From Streptomyces bluensis (lineage in GTDB: Bacteria > Actinomycetota > Actinomycetes > Streptomycetales > Streptomycetaceae), in the NCBI RefSeq assembly GCF_014650715.1, contig NZ_BMVM01000007.1, positions 62,001 to 126,000 on the forward strand: 64,000 bases of DNA, given 5' to 3'. The position numbers were made by a program, and so were the translations under genes. Of this stretch, positions 43,993 through 54,177 are shown in pieces. Position 1 is the first letter of the stretch, and each line of letters begins with the position of its first letter. Under the pieces are notes generated by a model. It made no database searches, was not told the origin of the DNA, and was given only the letters and a program-made list of their open reading frames with translations.

Positions 43993-44841
43993 TCACTCCC
44001 CGCCGCGCAGGACGGAGTTGCCCTCGTGGGTGGCGGCCGTGCCCGCGACGTCGAGGTCGAGGCGTCCGCTGAGCCCGTAGAAGGCGACGGGATTGCGCCA
44101 CAGCACGCGGTCGACGTCGTCGTCGCTGAAGCCGCCGGCGAGCATCGCGTCACCGACCTTGCGGGTCTTGAGGGGATCGCTTCTCCCCCAGTCCGCGGCC
44201 GAGTTCACGAGCACCTTCTCCGGGCCGTACTCCTTGAGGATGGCGACCATCCGGTCCTCGTCCATCTTGGTGTCGGGATAGACGGAGAAACCGAGCCAGC
44301 AGCCGCTGTCCTTGGCCTCCTTGACGGTGTTTTCGTTGAGGTGGTCGACCAGCACCCAGTCCGCGGCCAGCGAGGACTCGCGCACGACGTCGAGGGTGCG
44401 GCGCAGGCCGGCGAGCTTGTCGCGGTGCGGGGTGTGCACGAGGGCCGGCAGTTCGTGGTCTGCGGCGAGCTGGAGCTGGGTCGCGAGGGCGGTGTCCTCG
44501 GCGGGGGTCATCGAGTCGTAGCCGATCTCACCGACGGCCACGACATGGTCCTTGACGAGATAGCGGGGCAGTTCGTCGAGGACAGGCACGCACCGGGGGT
44601 CGTTCGCCTCCTTGGGGTTGAGGGCGAGGGTGCAGTGGTGGGCGATGCCGTACTGGGCGGCACGGAAGGGTTCCCAACCGAGGAGGGAGTCGAAGTAGTC
44701 GAGGAAGGTGGCAGGGGAGGTACGGGGCTGACCGAGCCAGAAGGAGGGTTCGACCACGGCGCGGACGCCCGCGGCATGCATGGCCTCGTAGTCGTCGGTG
44801 GTCCGTGACGTCATGTGGATGTGAGGGTCGAAGATGCGCAT
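43993..44841 (-). CDS. eboB: TatD-like metal hydrolase, EboB-like
   Basis: A 282-residue amidohydrolase-type protein starting MRIFDPHIHMTSRT (metal His pair), with GEIGYDSMT and HTPHRDK and a late Asp in NSAADWGRSD. It matches the TatD-like EboB of Ebo clusters. ATG 44841 overlaps the EboA stop (TGATG) and has GGAG upstream; a longer frame upstream has no support. It is likely a hydrolase acting on the cluster's unknown metabolite. Confidence 0.83.
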   Translation of the reverse strand: MRIFDPHIHMTSRTTDDYEAMHAAGVRAVVEPSFWLGQPRTSPATFLDYFDSLLGWEPFRAAQYGIAHHCTLALNPKEANDPRCVPVLDELPRYLVKDHVVAVGEIGYDSMTPAEDTALATQLQLAADHELPALVHTPHRDKLAGLRRTLDVVRESSLAADWVLVDHLNENTVKEAKDSGCWLGFSVYPDTKMDEDRMVAILKEYGPEKVLVNSAADWGRSDPLKTRKVGDAMLAGGFSDDDVDRVLWRNPVAFYGLSGRLDLDVAGTAATHEGNSVLRGGE

Positions 44842-45635
44842 CAGGACTCCTTGCCGGACGGGGTGCCGGGGTGGGGGGACGGCTCCGGAGCGGTGGGCAC
44901 GTCGGTCGCGGGCCCGGACGCTCGCCCGGACGCGGGCTCGGGCCCGGACCGGTGCTCGCCCCCGGGCGCCGGCTCGGTCAGGGCCAGGACGCGGTAGAGG
45001 TCCTCGGGTACGGGACGGCCCGCGGCGGTGCGTTCGTCGGCGTAGTCGCCGAGCATGCGGGCGAGTTCGGCGTCGGCGCGGGCCCTGCGGGCCAGGTCCG
45101 CCACCTCGTCGACGGGGACGCCGGTGAACAGGCACTTCAGGACGCCGTGCCGCCAGTTGTGGGCGTCCAGGTGCCGGGCGGCGTACGGGCCGAGCGCGGC
45201 GGCGACCAGGCGGGTGTCATTGGTGCGCAGGGCGTCCTCCACGATCGGCACGGCGTCCGGGCCGGGCACGAGGTGGGGGAGGGCGTGCAGGACGGCACGG
45301 CGTTCGGCGGCGGTGCCCTGGCGGTAGACACGGATGAGGGTGTCCTCGTCGGCGCGGGCCGCGCGGAGGATGAGGATGCGTACGGCGTCGGCGTGCTCGG
45401 GACCGCAGCGCCGGCCCGCTTCGGCGAGGCGCAGCTCCCAGACGGAGATGGGGCCGTGGAGCCCCGGCCGGGCGGCAGCCTCGTCGAGGGCCCGGTCGAA
45501 CCATGCTCGGGCGGCGGTGTCGAGCTGGCCGGTGACGCAGGCGCGCAACTCGTCGAACGGGGCGAGAGCGAGCGTGCTGCCCGTCACAGGGGTGCCCGTC
45601 ACGGGGGTGCCCGGGATGGAGGGGCGGTGGTTCAC
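44841..45635 (-). CDS. eboA: EboA-type protein
   Basis: A 264-residue helical protein resembling EboA: WFDRALDEAAARPGLHGPIS, ERRAVLHALPHLVPGPDAVP, ALRTNDTRLVAAALGPYAAR and HNWRHGVLKCLFTGVP. The core is alpha-helical repeat-like with a proline-rich C-tail. GTG 45635 overlaps the preceding isomerase stop by 4 bases and has AAGGGAG upstream. EboA is the hallmark of the Ebo cluster; its mechanism is unknown. It probably forms part of a protein complex with EboB, EboE and others (inference). Confidence 0.75.
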   Translation of the reverse strand: MNHRPSIPGTPVTGTPVTGSTLALAPFDELRACVTGQLDTAARAWFDRALDEAAARPGLHGPISVWELRLAEAGRRCGPEHADAVRILILRAARADEDTLIRVYRQGTAAERRAVLHALPHLVPGPDAVPIVEDALRTNDTRLVAAALGPYAARHLDAHNWRHGVLKCLFTGVPVDEVADLARRARADAELARMLGDYADERTAAGRPVPEDLYRVLALTEPAPGGEHRSGPEPASGRASGPATDVPTAPEPSPHPGTPSGKES

Positions 45636-46552
45636 GGGGTTCTCCCTTCGGGGGTGGCAGCGGACTCGCCCGGCGCGGGTACGGAGGGCTGGACGGCGTG
45701 GCGGAGGAAGGAGAGGGACTGCTGGGCGAAGTGGGGGCCCGCGTGGGAGTGGCGGGGCAGTTCGACGACGGTCAGGCCCTGGTAGCCGGTGGCGGCGAGG
45801 GCTTCGAGTACGGGAGGGAAGTCGATTTCGCCGTCGCCGAAGGGGAGGTGGTCGTGGACGCCCCGGCGCATGTCCTCTATCTGGACGTGGCGCAGCCAGG
45901 GGGCGGCGGCGCGGACACAGTCGGCGGGTGACAGAGGTTCCAGGCACTGACAGTGGCCTATGTCGAGCGTGAGCCCCAGCGCGTCCGGGCTGCCCAGTGC
46001 TTCGCGCAACTGGTGGAAGTCGGCGAGAGTGGCGAGGAGGTGGCCGGGTTCGGGTTCCACGGCCAGGGGAACACCGGCGTCGGTGGCGGCGTCCAGGACG
46101 GGAGTGAGCGCCTCTGACAGATGTTTCCACGCGGTGGCCGTGTCCGTGCCTGCCGGAGTGGTCCCACTGAAGCAGTGCACGGCGTGGGCGCCGAGGTCGG
46201 CGGCGACCCGCACCGCGCGGAGCAGCAGGTCGACGCGTCGGGCGCGGTCGTCGGGGTCCGCGTCCAGGAGGGAAGGGCCGTGTTTGCGCCGGGGGTCGAG
46301 GACATAGCGGGCGCCGGTCTCCACGGTGACGCTCAGCCCGAGCGCCGCCAGCCTGCGGGCGACCCGCGCGGTGCGGGCGGTGAGGTCCGGGGCGAGGGGG
46401 TCGAGGTGCATATGGTCGAGCGTCAGACCGACGCCGTCGTAGCCGAGGTCGGCGAGCAGGGCGAGGGCGTCGTCGAGACGGAGGTCGGCGAGACCGTTGG
46501 TGCCGTAGCCGAAGCGGAGGGGACGGCTCATGTGCGGGTCGGAGGCGGTCAC
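45632..46552 (-). CDS. Sugar phosphate isomerase/epimerase-like TIM barrel
   Basis: A 306-residue xylose-isomerase-like protein (RFGYGTNGLADLRLDDALAL; metal residues in AVEPEPGHLL, LDIGHCQCLEP, HVQIEDM and VVELPRH). Hydroxypyruvate isomerase/IolE/UlaE-type folds act on ketoses. It lies inside the Ebo cluster, overlapping its neighbours by 4 bases at both ends (GTGA at 46549-46552 and at 45632-45635). It is an extra member not in the cyanobacterial Ebo set, and may shape a sugar or cyclitol intermediate. Confidence 0.82.
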   Translation of the reverse strand: MTASDPHMSRPLRFGYGTNGLADLRLDDALALLADLGYDGVGLTLDHMHLDPLAPDLTARTARVARRLAALGLSVTVETGARYVLDPRRKHGPSLLDADPDDRARRVDLLLRAVRVAADLGAHAVHCFSGTTPAGTDTATAWKHLSEALTPVLDAATDAGVPLAVEPEPGHLLATLADFHQLREALGSPDALGLTLDIGHCQCLEPLSPADCVRAAAPWLRHVQIEDMRRGVHDHLPFGDGEIDFPPVLEALAATGYQGLTVVELPRHSHAGPHFAQQSLSFLRHAVQPSVPAPGESAATPEGRTP

Positions 46553-47748
46553 GTGACGCTCACCTTCCTCGCGAAGCTGCGTGCGGCCGGGGCGAGGGCG
46601 GCGGTGAGCAGGGCCACGCCCGGCGCGCCCGCGCGGGCCGTGAGGGCGGCCTGGAGGGGGATGAGGGCGCGGATGCCGGAGCCGACGGCGCGTTGGGTGA
46701 GCGGGGGTGACGGGTTCAGGGTGGCGTGGAAGAAGGGGCGGGCGGTGGTCGCCGCGTAGGTGACGGCGAGGGCCGTGTGCAGGGCCGCACCGAGGCCGCG
46801 GTCCTCGCCACCCGGCGGGCTGGGCAGCGTGGCCGGGCCCGGCAGGCTGGTCGGGTGGATGCGGGCGGGGCCGTCCGCGTCAGCTGACCGGGCCGGCCTC
46901 AGCCCCAGGCCCAGGCCCAGAACAGAGGCGTCGGCCGAAGGACTGGGACCCGCTGTGGGGCGCTCTGTCGTGTGTCCACGGGTCAGTCGCCAGGCCAGTA
47001 TCCCCGTCGTTGCCAGGCCGGCCAGGGGGGCCAAGGAGGAGCCGCCCTGTGTCTCGCGGCGGGACACCGTGGTCACCGCGAACGTGTGGGCGCCGAGAGC
47101 CAGTGCGGAAGGGAGGGCGGCGCGGGCAGCGCGGGTGGTGCCGGTGGTGGCGGCTGCGCCCAGGAGGAGGTCGAGTGTGCGGGCGGCGGCCATGGTCAGC
47201 GGGCCGGCGGGGGTGCGTTTCAAGGTGAGGTCGTATGACCAGACGGTGGCCGCCAGGGGTACGGCGACGGTGAGGGCGGGGCGGCCTGCGCGGGCGGCCA
47301 GGGCCAGGCCGGCGGCGGTGAGCGCACCCGCCGCCGCGAGTGCGGAAGCGGGGTGTACGCGGCCGGAGGGCAGGGGGCGGTGTGGGCGTTCGACGGCGTC
47401 CTCGGCGTGGTCGGCCCAGTCGTTCAGGGCCATGCCCGCCTCGTACAGGCAGAGGGAGGAGCCGATGGCGAGCAGGGTACGGGAGTTCGGGTGGGCGGCG
47501 CCTGCGGCGGCCGCGCCCGCGAGGGCATCGCCGGGGACGGTGAACAGGGCGGGCAGTCGCAGCAGTTCGGCCCAGGCCCGCGCCCGGCCCTTCATCCGCG
47601 CCTTCGCCTTCGCCTTCGTGTTCGTCTTCGTGTTCGCCTTCGCTTTCGTATCTGCCTCCGGCTCCGGCTCCGGCTCCGGCTTCGGCTTTGCCCCTGTCGT
47701 GGTCCCGGTTCTCATACAGCTCCTCGTCCTGGTCCTGGCCCTCGTCAT
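46549..47748 (-). CDS. eboC: UbiA-type prenyltransferase, EboC-like
   Basis: A membrane protein of up to 399 residues with the UbiA Asp motif LNDWADHAEDAVERPHRPLP (NDxxDxxxD) and several hydrophobic helices; it matches EboC. The N-terminal 50 residues are a low-complexity Lys/Glu/Pro/Thr string encoded by hexamer repeats. The first start ATG 47748 overlaps the MIPS stop (ATGA), but ATG 47595 (MKGRARAWAELLRLPALF) just after the repeats is where the family begins. It likely prenylates or binds a cyclitol-derived lipid in the membrane (inference). Confidence 0.8.
   Translation of the reverse strand: MTRARTRTRSCMRTGTTTGAKPKPEPEPEPEADTKAKANTKTNTKAKAKARMKGRARAWAELLRLPALFTVPGDALAGAAAAGAAHPNSRTLLAIGSSLCLYEAGMALNDWADHAEDAVERPHRPLPSGRVHPASALAAAGALTAAGLALAARAGRPALTVAVPLAATVWSYDLTLKRTPAGPLTMAAARTLDLLLGAAATTGTTRAARAALPSALALGAHTFAVTTVSRRETQGGSSLAPLAGLATTGILAWRLTRGHTTERPTAGPSPSADASVLGLGLGLRPARSADADGPARIHPTSLPGPATLPSPPGGEDRGLGAALHTALAVTYAATTARPFFHATLNPSPPLTQRAVGSGIRALIPLQAALTARAGAPGVALLTAALAPAARSFARKVSVT
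47598..47692. repeat. Hexamer repeats in EboC 5' coding region
   Basis: Runs of GCCTTC/GTCTTC-type and GGCTCC-type hexamers encode alternating Lys-Ala/Lys-Thr and Glu-Pro on the minus strand. Such tracts can slip in six-base steps without changing frame. They lie before the second candidate start of the EboC-like gene. Confidence 0.7.
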
Positions 47749-48908
47749 CGCGCGTCCCGCTCCCCCCGAAGCTCCCGCAACCGTCCCGCGAACCCCGCCA
47801 GGGCCGTGTACTGCTCCCCCAGGGCCGACGGGCCGTCTCCGACGGGGTCCTTGAAGTAGTAGCCGAGGTCGGTGAGAGGGCCGGTCAGGCCCGCTTCGTG
47901 GGCGCGGGACGTGAGGCGGGCCAGGTCGAGGACCAGAGGGGCGGCCAGTGACGAGTCGCAGCCCTGCCAGGTGGTCTGGAGGATCATGCGGGTGCCGAGG
48001 AAGCCGTCGAAGGCGATGTGGTCCCAGGCGGTCTTCCAGTCGCCGAGGGCGGGGACGTCATCGATGTGGGTCTCGCCCTCCGGCGCCCCGCCGAGGGTGT
48101 CCGCCAGCACCCGCTCCTTGCCGGCGTTCTTCGCCGCGGCGGCGGCCGGGTCGGCGAGGGCGGCGCCGTCTCCGCCGCCGAGGAGGTTCGTACCGGACCA
48201 GGCGCGAACGGTCAGGGCGCGCTGGGCGAACATCGGCCCGAGGACCGAGCGCAGCAGCGTCTGGCCGGTCTTGCCGTCCCGGCCCGCGTACGGCAGGCCG
48301 GAGGCGGCCGCGAGCGAGGCGAGTGCCGGGTGGTGCAGACCCGTCGAAGGAGTGAAGTTGACGTAGGGGCAGCCCGCGCGCAGGGCGGCCGCCGCGTACA
48401 GGGAGCTCGGAGGGAGGGCTGATCCGGTGGGGGCGGGTTCCGTGGAGGCCACGTTCACCACGACGGCCCGGGTGAGCGCGTGGCGCCGTACGAAGTCCCG
48501 GATGTCCGTGGTGAAGGCGTCGATCAGCTCGGTCGGCTCACGGGTGTCGCCCGGCAGCGGACCGCCCGGGCGGATCTCGCGGTCGGCCGCGGTCAGTTCG
48601 GAGGAGATCGCGGAGGGAAGGCCGTGGGGCAGGACACCTCCGGCGGCCAGGGCCTCCGCGCGTTTCGGCAGCGGGCAGTCCAGGGTGTCGTGGCCGCCGA
48701 ACACCAGGGACGACAGGGCGGGCAGGTCGGTGCCGGCGAAGAGCGGGGTCTCGGTGACCATGCCCGTCGGGGCGTTCAGGCCCGCTGTGACGGCCGCGCA
48801 CCCCGCGACGACGGTGGTGGCGACGGAGCCACGCGCTCCGATCAGCCAGACCCCCACCCGGGGCTCGGAACGAGACACGGAAGGGGACACGGACGGGGAC
48901 ACGGTCAT
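47745..48908 (-). CDS. Inositol-3-phosphate synthase-like protein
   Basis: A 387-residue protein of the myo-inositol-phosphate synthase family: NAD-binding VWLIGARGSVATTVVAGCAA, CPYVNFTPSTGLHHPAL, and AGRDGKTGQTLLRSVLGPMF (conserved active-site Lys). Family enzymes cyclise glucose-6-phosphate to inositol-3-phosphate using NAD without net redox. ATG 48908 is chosen for AAGGAGG upstream. It precedes eboC with an ATGA overlap, taking the position that eboD (a dehydroquinate-synthase-like cyclase) occupies in other Ebo clusters, so a cyclitol is the likely first product. Confidence 0.82.
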   Translation of the reverse strand: MTVSPSVSPSVSRSEPRVGVWLIGARGSVATTVVAGCAAVTAGLNAPTGMVTETPLFAGTDLPALSSLVFGGHDTLDCPLPKRAEALAAGGVLPHGLPSAISSELTAADREIRPGGPLPGDTREPTELIDAFTTDIRDFVRRHALTRAVVVNVASTEPAPTGSALPPSSLYAAAALRAGCPYVNFTPSTGLHHPALASLAAASGLPYAGRDGKTGQTLLRSVLGPMFAQRALTVRAWSGTNLLGGGDGAALADPAAAAAKNAGKERVLADTLGGAPEGETHIDDVPALGDWKTAWDHIAFDGFLGTRMILQTTWQGCDSSLAAPLVLDLARLTSRAHEAGLTGPLTDLGYYFKDPVGDGPSALGEQYTALAGFAGRLRELRGERDAR

Positions 48909-49035
48909 GAGCGACCTCCTTGTCGTACGCGCACCTCGGCGAAAACTCCTGAGATCGGCGATCACTGGTGAGAGGGGCGAAACCGGTGAGAGGGGGACGG
49001 CGGGCGGGAGTCCGGCGTCCCCCGCCCGCCGCCGT

Positions 49036-50469
49036 TCAGTCGCCCGGCGACGGAGCCGCGGAGGCCGCGGTCCGCGCGGGCAGTTCCTTGATCCGGATGT
49101 CGCGGAAGGACACCCGGTCCTCGGCGCCGTGGTTCTGGATGCCGACGTGACCGTCACGCAGGCTCCGGACCGGATCGGTGTTGGTGAAATCGTTGATCTG
49201 CACGCCGTTGAGCCAGACGCGCAGCCGTTCGCCCTCGACGCGGATCTCGTACGTGTTCCACTCCCCCGGCGGGTTCAGCGCACGGTCGCGCTTCTTGATG
49301 TCGGCGGACTGGAAGCTGTACACCGAGCCGGTCGTGCGCTCGGGTACGTCGGTGGCGTCGATCTGGATCTCATAGCCGTTGTTCACGGCCGACCACGGGT
49401 CGTCGGAGGCCGGGAAGCCCACGAAGACACCCGAGTTGTCGTCGCCGGAGGCACTGGCCATCTTCCAGTCGAGTTTCAGCGAGTACGACCCGAAGCCGGA
49501 AGCGGCGTACCAGAGCATGCCGAGGCCGCCCGACGACGTCAGCGTGCCGTCGTCGCTCAGCTCGAAGGAACCCGGCCCCGCCTGCCGCCACGCCGACAGG
49601 GACTCCGTGGTGCCGTCGAACAGCGACCTGTAGCCGTTCTCCGGGCGGCAGTCGGCCTGTGCCTCACCGGTCGCCCACCGGATCCCGCCCAGCAGGTGCT
49701 GCCGGAAGGCGGGCTCGGCGTACGACTCCTTGGTGTGGCCGCCTCCGGTGTAGAAGGCGCGCCCGCCCTGGTACTCCTGGCACCAGGCGATCGGGTGGTC
49801 GCCGTTCATGGTGCCGCCGGTGTACGAGGACTCGTCGAGCGAGGCGAGGACGTGGGCCCTCTCGCGCGGGTTGGAGCGGTAGTTGTACCACTCGTCCGTG
49901 CGGTTCCAGGTGGCTTCCAGCCCCGAGGTGGCCGGGTGGGCCCGGTCCTCGACGTCGACCGTGGCGGGCTGGATCGCCGGGTGCGACTGGAAGTACGCCC
50001 CGGCGAGCCCGCCGTAGAAGGCCCAGTCGTACTCGGTGTCGGCGGCCGCGTGGACGCCCACGTATCCCCCGCCGCGCCGGACGTACCGTTCGAACGCGCC
50101 CTGTTGGGTCTCGTTCAGGACGTCACCCGTGGTCGACAGGAAGACCACGGCGTCGTACCGGGCGAGGTTGCGCGCGGTGAACGCGCCCGCGTCCTCGGTG
50201 GCGTCGACCGCGAAGCCGTGGGCGGCGCCCAGTTCCTTCACGGCGGCGATACCTTCGGGGATCGAGTCGTGGCGGAAGCCACCGGTCTTGGAGAAGACCA
50301 GGACCCGGCTCTCCGCACGAGCGGCAGCACCGGTATCGGCGCCGGACCCCGTGTCCTGCGACGCCGCCGCTCCCGTCCCGGAGCCCTGCGACATCGCCGG
50401 CCCCGAAACGCACCCGATCAGCAGCGCGGCGCCGACCACAGCGGTCGCCAGTCGTTCGCTTGCTCTCAT
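49036..50469 (-). CDS. ThuA-DUF1080 lipoprotein (3-keto-glycoside hydrolase-like)
   Basis: A 477-residue lipoprotein (lipobox LIGC near residue 20). The N-terminal ThuA-like domain (about 45-260: RVLVFSKTGGFRHDSIPEGI, GGGYVGVHAAADTEYDW) is fused to a C-terminal DUF1080 lectin-like domain (about 275-470: YRSLFDGTTESLSAW, WNTYEIRVEGERLRVWLNG). DUF1080 proteins are known as 3-keto-disaccharide/3-keto-glycoside hydrolases. It lies 10 bases after the PQQ-type dehydrogenase. Together they could oxidise and cleave a glycoside outside the cell. Confidence 0.82.
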   Translation of the reverse strand: MRASERLATAVVGAALLIGCVSGPAMSQGSGTGAAASQDTGSGADTGAAARAESRVLVFSKTGGFRHDSIPEGIAAVKELGAAHGFAVDATEDAGAFTARNLARYDAVVFLSTTGDVLNETQQGAFERYVRRGGGYVGVHAAADTEYDWAFYGGLAGAYFQSHPAIQPATVDVEDRAHPATSGLEATWNRTDEWYNYRSNPRERAHVLASLDESSYTGGTMNGDHPIAWCQEYQGGRAFYTGGGHTKESYAEPAFRQHLLGGIRWATGEAQADCRPENGYRSLFDGTTESLSAWRQAGPGSFELSDDGTLTSSGGLGMLWYAASGFGSYSLKLDWKMASASGDDNSGVFVGFPASDDPWSAVNNGYEIQIDATDVPERTTGSVYSFQSADIKKRDRALNPPGEWNTYEIRVEGERLRVWLNGVQINDFTNTDPVRSLRDGHVGIQNHGAEDRVSFRDIRIKELPARTAASAAPSPGD

Positions 50470-50479
50470 AACAGCCCCC

Positions 50480-52999
50480 TCAGCCGGCCGAAGACGTTGT
50501 GAAGGTGAAGTCGTCCACGTCGAACAGGCCGCCGCTGCCGCTCCCCTTGAAGACCAGGTAGAGCGTGGTGGTGTCACGCGGGGCGCGCGACAGGCCGGCG
50601 CTGACGTCCTGGAAGTTCTCCCAGCCGCCGGTCACGGGCACGGTCGCGGTGCCGAGCACCCGGCCGGTCGGGGAGCCCGCCCGGACCTCCAGTTTGCCGC
50701 CCGCGCCGCCGGACGAGATCCGCGCGGTGATCTTCGTGGCGTTGGACAGCACGTACGGCTTGAAGGAGATCCAGTCGCCGTTCGAGATGTCGCCGACCGT
50801 CTTGCCTCCGTTCGCGCCGGCCTTGGACTGGATCGTCACGCCGGAGGAGTCGTTGAAGTGCTCCGCCTGGCGGTGCCTGGGCTGGAGGACGCTCTGGTCG
50901 TGGGTGGTCAGCGGGGCCTGCCCGCCCCCGCCGAGGTCGGTGTACTCGGCGTCGAGGACCCCGAAGATGTTGGCGTCCTCGTCATGGCCGCCGTCGGCGC
51001 TGGTCTGGATGGTGCCGGAGCAGCCGTTGGCCGAGGTCAGCGGGTGGCCGTGGCTGTCATGGCCGAGGACGAAGCTGACCTTCACCTTCGAGCAGTCGAC
51101 CGCGCTGCCGTCCTCCGCGTCGGTCACCTTCACCTTGAACGGCACGGCGTCGCCGAAGCTGAACAACTGCCCGTCCGCGGGGAGTTCCAGCGTCACGGTG
51201 GGCGCGGTGTTGCCGACGACGATCTGCACGCTCGCGCTGCCGGTGCGGCCGGTGGTGTCCTTGGCGGTGACGGTCGCCGTGTAGGTGCCGTTCTTCTTGT
51301 ACGTGTACGTGGGGTTGGCCGCGGTCGAGGTGCCGCCGTCGCCGAAGTCCCAGCTGTAGGTGAGCGCGTCGCCGTCCGCGTCGGAGGTCCCGGCCGAGGA
51401 GAAGCGGACCTTCAGCCCCGTCTGTCCCGAGGTACGGTCGGCGGTCGCCTGGGCGACGGGCGAGTGGCCGTCGGTGGCGTTCTCGATGCGGTACAGGGCG
51501 GAGTTCTCGTCGCCGCCGAACCAGGAGATGCCGTAGTCGAGGACGTACAGGGCGCCGTCCGGCCCGAAGGCCATGTCCATGACCTGAGTGCCGCTCCAGG
51601 GGACGGGGTTGATGGACTGCACGGTTCCGTCCGCGTCCGACGTGATCCGCTTGATCCAGCGGCGGCCGAACTCACCGGCGAAGAAGTCGCCGTCGTAGGC
51701 CTCCGGGAACTTCACCGGGGAGTCCAGCGAGGCGTCGTAGCGGTAGACCGGGCCGCCCATCGGGGACTCGGAGCCGTCGCCGAACTCCGGTACGGAGTTG
51801 CCGTCGTAGGGGATCCAGGCGGGCTGGGCCGGGGGAAGCTCGGTCAGCCCGGTGTTGTTCGGCGAGGTGTTCTTCGGGGCGGCGCAGTCGAAGGCGGAGC
51901 CGGAGGCGCCGGTCGCGAAGTCGTAGTCGACGTAGGCGTCGTTGTCGCCGGTGCAGTACGGCCAGCCGAAGTTGCCGGCCTTCGTCACACGGTTGAACTC
52001 GACCTGTCCGGAGGGGCCACGCTCCGGCTTCGCCGCGCCCGCGTCGGGGCCGTAGTCGCCGATGTAGACGATGCCCGTCTCCTTGTCGACGCTGAAGCGG
52101 AACGGGTTGCGGAAGCCCATCGCGTAGATCTCGGGGCGCGTCTTGTCCGTGCCCGGCGGGAAGAGGTTGCCCTCGGGGACGCTGTAGGAGCCGTCGGCGT
52201 TCACCTTGATGCGCAGGAGCTTGCCGCGCAGGTCGTTGGTGTTGCCCGAGGTGCGCTGGGCGTCGAAGGCCGGGTTGCGGTTCGCGCGCTCGTCGATGGG
52301 CGTGAAGCCGTCCGACTGGAACGGGTTGGTGTCGTCGCCCGTCGACAGGTAGAGGTTGCCGTCCTTGTCGAAGTCGATGTCGCCGCCGACGTGGCAGCAC
52401 AGGCCGCGTGACGCCGGTATGTCGATGATCTTCGTCTCGCTGGCGGTGTCGAGCGTGCCGTCGGTCTTCAGGACGAAGCGGGAGAGGCGGTTGACGCCGT
52501 CGAAGGGTGCGAAGTCGGCGGCGGTGCCGGTCTCGGGCGCGTCGCCCGCCGGGGTGTCCAGCGGGGGCGCGTAGTAGAGGTAGATGAAGCGGTTGTCGGC
52601 GAAGCCGGGATCGACGCCGACGCCCTGAAGTCCTTCCTCGTCGTGCGCGTACACGGCGAGTTTGCCCGCGAGCCTGGTGTTGCCCGCGGCGTCGGTGAGG
52701 CGGAGGGCGCCGTCGCGCGAGGTGTGCAGGACCGAGCGGTCGGGCAGGACGGCGAGCGACATGGGCTCGCCGACCTCGGGTTCGCCCTTGGCGAGGGTGA
52801 CCTGCTGGAAGTCCTCGGCCGCGGCGGCGCCCGCCGGGGCGGCGGCACCCTGCTCGGCGACGGCTGCGCCGGCCGTGGGTGCGGTGAGGGAGAGGGACGC
52901 GCCCGCGAGCAGCAGGCCGCTCAGCAGCGCGAGTGCCCCACGGATCGTTGGTCGTCTGGTACGGCTGGTGTGGTCCCTGATGTTGTCGTACGGGTGCAC
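50480..52999 (-). CDS. Secreted PQQ-type sugar dehydrogenase with PKD and binding domain
   Basis: An 839-residue exported protein. A signal peptide (about 20-46) is followed by a six-bladed glucose/sorbosone-dehydrogenase-like propeller (about 65-480: EPMSLAVLPDRSVLHTSRDG, GEFGRRWIKR). A PKD domain (about 505-600: VRFSSAGTSDADGDALTYSW) and a C-terminal carbohydrate-binding CBM6-like module (about 700-839) follow. Oxidation of a sugar at the cell surface is likely, with PQQ or another quinone cofactor; no PQQ synthesis genes are in the window. GTG 52999 with GGAGG. Upstream of the ThuA-DUF1080 gene in one transcript. Confidence 0.82.
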   Translation of the reverse strand: MHPYDNIRDHTSRTRRPTIRGALALLSGLLLAGASLSLTAPTAGAAVAEQGAAAPAGAAAAEDFQQVTLAKGEPEVGEPMSLAVLPDRSVLHTSRDGALRLTDAAGNTRLAGKLAVYAHDEEGLQGVGVDPGFADNRFIYLYYAPPLDTPAGDAPETGTAADFAPFDGVNRLSRFVLKTDGTLDTASETKIIDIPASRGLCCHVGGDIDFDKDGNLYLSTGDDTNPFQSDGFTPIDERANRNPAFDAQRTSGNTNDLRGKLLRIKVNADGSYSVPEGNLFPPGTDKTRPEIYAMGFRNPFRFSVDKETGIVYIGDYGPDAGAAKPERGPSGQVEFNRVTKAGNFGWPYCTGDNDAYVDYDFATGASGSAFDCAAPKNTSPNNTGLTELPPAQPAWIPYDGNSVPEFGDGSESPMGGPVYRYDASLDSPVKFPEAYDGDFFAGEFGRRWIKRITSDADGTVQSINPVPWSGTQVMDMAFGPDGALYVLDYGISWFGGDENSALYRIENATDGHSPVAQATADRTSGQTGLKVRFSSAGTSDADGDALTYSWDFGDGGTSTAANPTYTYKKNGTYTATVTAKDTTGRTGSASVQIVVGNTAPTVTLELPADGQLFSFGDAVPFKVKVTDAEDGSAVDCSKVKVSFVLGHDSHGHPLTSANGCSGTIQTSADGGHDEDANIFGVLDAEYTDLGGGGQAPLTTHDQSVLQPRHRQAEHFNDSSGVTIQSKAGANGGKTVGDISNGDWISFKPYVLSNATKITARISSGGAGGKLEVRAGSPTGRVLGTATVPVTGGWENFQDVSAGLSRAPRDTTTLYLVFKGSGSGGLFDVDDFTFTTSSAG

Positions 53000-53158
53000 G
53001 AGATGCCTCCAGGAAGGGGCTGGTCGTACGGGGGTGCACGGGTGTGTGCGAAACGCCGGGGTGCGCCGTCACCCCGGAGGGATCCCCGGAGGGATCGGTG
53101 CCCCGGGATGCGCCGTCATCCCGGAGACACCTGTGGGGAACGTGCTGAGCGGGGTCGC

Positions 53159-54163
<1,005 letters not shown>

Positions 54164-54177
54164 GCTCTGAGCCCTCC

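Noticed and set aside
48427..52411. Long plus-strand frames opposite MIPS, ThuA-DUF1080 and PQQ-dehydrogenase genes
   Set aside because: They cross several well-supported minus-strand genes and lack ribosome sites or recognisable domains.
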